Shown piece by piece: positions 8,801 to 11,145 of a stretch of DNA of 11,145 nucleotides (position 1 is the stretch's first letter; each line of letters begins with the position of its first letter). This DNA comes from Conidiobolus incongruus B7586 (lineage: Eukaryota > Entomophthoromycota > Entomophthoromycetes > Entomophthorales > Conidiobolaceae), in assembly GCA_000697335.1 (NCBI GenBank), contig JNEM01011867.1, positions 1 to 11,145 on the forward strand, given 5' to 3'. The notes below the pieces were generated by a model. That model ran no database searches. It was not told where the DNA came from and saw only the letters and a program-made list of their open reading frames with translations. Made by a program: the position numbers and the translations under genes.

Positions 8801-10614
8801 GTTTAATAACCAAATTTTCTATGAATTTAATCTAATCAAATTATATTGTAAACTTTAAATATTCACATAATTTACTAGTATTTTCTCTAAAAATAGTATA
8901 CTAGATCAAATGCATAAATTGACTAATTATGTACTACAAACAATGAATTATCCATAATGACAATAGGATTAGATCAATCTCGTGATAAAAAGAAACAGAG
9001 AGGACTAGCAAATTTAACATAATTATTCATATGAATATTTGTTATAGCTGTTCATTAAGCCCATTGTCACAATCGATTCTTATTATACTGAGCATGTGAT
9101 ATTTTTAATTTATTTTAATATAAAATATTGTTAACAAATAAATTTAATATAATTTTATATTAATTTATTAAATTATTTTAAAGTACTAATAAACATTATT
9201 AAATTTTTTTAATTAAAGGTATAATTAAAAAAATAATTAGAATATAATATTAATAAAAGAAATGCTAATTATTACACTTGATTAATTATATTTTGATAAT
9301 TTTGATTAATTTAAATAATGAATATAACGTTTTGAGAGATTAACAGATACAGTATTATTAAAATATCCTTCAATTTACTATAATTAATATTTACAATTAA
9401 AGGAAAAAGACTAAATTCTCATTATAGATAAATATATATTTCTTGTATATCATGCTACTGGGTTTGACTATTGGTAAATATTAATTATTTTCTAATTTTC
9501 TCATTTATTTATATAAAGAAATCTTTATTAAAATTTTATTCTCATATTACTTAAAAATAAATTTTAAAATTTAAATTGTAAAATATTTTTCATTATTTTT
9601 AAATATTAATATTTTTTTAATATTGAAATTTCTTTTACTAATTTCGCTATAAATATCAGATTTCATTTACATATAAAACTAATCAATAATATTACTAGTT
9701 TGATTCCATTTTTATTATACACTAATTCATAATTCGAATAAAATATCCATACTTTAAAATAAAGATTTTATTATATGAATTGTGAAATAAAACCTAATTA
9801 CTAATATCCGATATTCTATATTTAATATTAAATAATTCAACTATGTTTTTATTATTGGACAATTGAACAATTGACCGATTATTTTTATTCAGGACAAAAA
9901 ATATTTTTTATAATTAAATATATCAAAGAATATTTTCCTTAGTTAATTATAAACATAATATAAAATATTGACACTTTAATTCATAACTATATTAATAATA
10001 ATTTATATAAAATGATTGGGATTTAAAATTAAAATATAATTAAAAAACTAATCCTCTAATTTTTAATATTGACAGTATCAAAATATCAATTAAACATTCC
10101 TATCATTAATAACTAGTCTCAGTATAATAAATTTGGCATTGAAGATACATTGAATGTCATTAAATTCTAATAAAGGAAATAAATTAGTTTTATTGTTTTT
10201 ATTTACCTTACTAATACCCGCAATTAGATTATCTATAGATGATATTCATTATTAACTCAAAACATATATAGAAATTATTATTTTAATCAAAATAAAAATT
10301 ATAAATTATAAAAGTATAAAAAATATAATTATTAAAATTAAGAAAATTGATACCCTAATGGGTATAGTAACTACTTGAAATTAAAATAAATTATGGAATA
10401 ATAATATTATTATATATTAAATGTTACTAAAATATGCAATATTTCAAAAAAATATTTTCATAAGTATGAAATTTGAATTATTCTATTAAATTTGAGATAA
10501 ATTAATTTTAATAAAATATTATGACATATAAAAATAATATAATACATTTTATTCATATTATTTATAAATATTAAATTTTGAGTTAAAATTTAAATTTCTA
10601 TGTTATTAAAACAA
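5893..10614. other. AT-rich gene desert
   Basis: About 4.7 kb with sample lines as low as 5/60 G+C and stops throughout all frames. It contains only small symmetric motifs: a hairpin CTAATC-ATATG-GATTAG at 7620-7636, GAGTATACACTC at about 8656-8667, ATTCATATGAAT at 9025-9036, a doubled CAATTG near 9860-9875, and ATACCC-TAAT-GGGTAT at 10350-10365. None is linked to a gene. Slightly less AT-rich patches at 7545-7640 and 8985-9080 have no coding potential. Confidence 0.6.
10350..10365. repeat. 6-bp stem hairpin ATACCC-TAAT-GGGTAT
   Basis: Perfect inverted arms with three G:C pairs around a four-base loop, unusual in this very AT-rich stretch. Although it contains CCCTAA, it is a single copy and not a telomere repeat. 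Confidence 0.5.
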
Positions 10615-10865
10615 TTGTACTTGTGATAAACTTGCAACGCTATTAAACTCTTATAAGTACTTTTATAACTGTTCCCTTGTATTTACCCATACCTTACTTT
10701 ACAATGATTTCGCATGCAGATGTCAATATTACTGAAGTAACGGTATAAGCTTCCATAACCTTTGTATATAATAGACTGAGATAAATCTAAATAAGACAAA
10801 ATTTTTACTCTTCCATTTCAATAAGCCTATAATCGCTTATCCCACTTGACCTACCTTAATATTAC
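10615..10865. other. Compositional island without a reading frame
   Basis: G+C rises to about one third (19/60 in 10681-10740, 20/60 in 10801-10860), similar to the region upstream of the perilipin gene. Short frames on both strands meet stops within about 25 codons. It may be a promoter or untranslated part of a gene outside the window or a decayed sequence. A TATA-like TGTATATAATAG near 10761-10772 is compatible with the first idea but is weak in such DNA. Confidence 0.25.
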
Positions 10866-11145
10866 TAATATCTAGTTTTATATTTCAATAAAATATTTCA
10901 ACCATTACCAATAATTTGGTATAATTCTAATATGATGTAATTGAATCAAATTTATCTTATTAAAATAAATATATCAAAATTATTTTATATAAATTATATA
11001 AAATTTTAATTTATATTTTTTAAAAATAATAATAATAAAATTAATTAATTTTCTATTATATTTAATATTAAAAACTAAATATTTATTGAAATATTTAATT
11101 TAATATCCAAAAGTTTTCATTATAGAATTATATAATATATAATTA
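10866..11145. other. AT-rich non-coding end of window
   Basis: No frame, repeat family or RNA gene recognised. A short (AAT)n tract lies near 11025-11037. Confidence 0.6.

Noticed and set aside
10350-10365. CCCTAA as a telomere repeat
   Set aside because: Only one unit, in a small hairpin and not in tandem.

Overview
The window is eukaryotic and very probably fungal. It holds one intron-free protein-coding gene on the minus strand (4303 to 3038) in roughly 10 kb of extremely AT-rich non-coding DNA. The gene is compositionally distinct: sample lines inside it count 23/60 and 31/60 G+C, against 5/60 in sample lines of the flanks (6001-6060, 8041-8100). Its codon use (Arg CGT, Leu TTG, Ser TCT/TCC, Thr ACT, Ala GCT/GCC) and the character of the protein fit Mucoromycota-type fungi best. 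The placement is an inference: Dictyostelium-like amoebae also have perilipins, but their coding regions are far more AT-rich than this one.

The encoded 421-residue protein is a perilipin-family lipid-droplet coat protein. It has an acidic disordered N-terminus, a PAT domain, a short amphipathic linker ending in a perilipin-like LPEDE segment, and a long helical C-terminal half resembling the four-helix bundle of animal perilipins. This architecture looks more like animal perilipins than like the short perilipin-like proteins of ascomycetes.

Layout: 1-3037 is AT-rich DNA with simple repeats, a diverged pair of repeats (1062-1333), a purine- and G-run-rich patch (about 2130-2260) and a perfect 9-bp hairpin (2807-2829) downstream of the gene. 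3038-4303 is the perilipin gene. 4304-5280 is its upstream region, intermediate in composition (17/60 G+C in one sample line). It carries a TATA-like box next to a G-tract, an 8-bp inverted repeat in the presumed 5' leader, eight TGAGTA/TACTCA cores and three copies of a 17-bp direct repeat. 5281-11145 is a gene desert with a degenerate 110-bp palindrome (5781-5892), small hairpins and one slightly GC-richer island (10615-10865).

I found no RNA genes, CRISPR arrays, recognisable transposon coding sequences or bacterial-type operons. The upstream region of the perilipin gene, with its non-random repeated motifs, is the part most worth following up.
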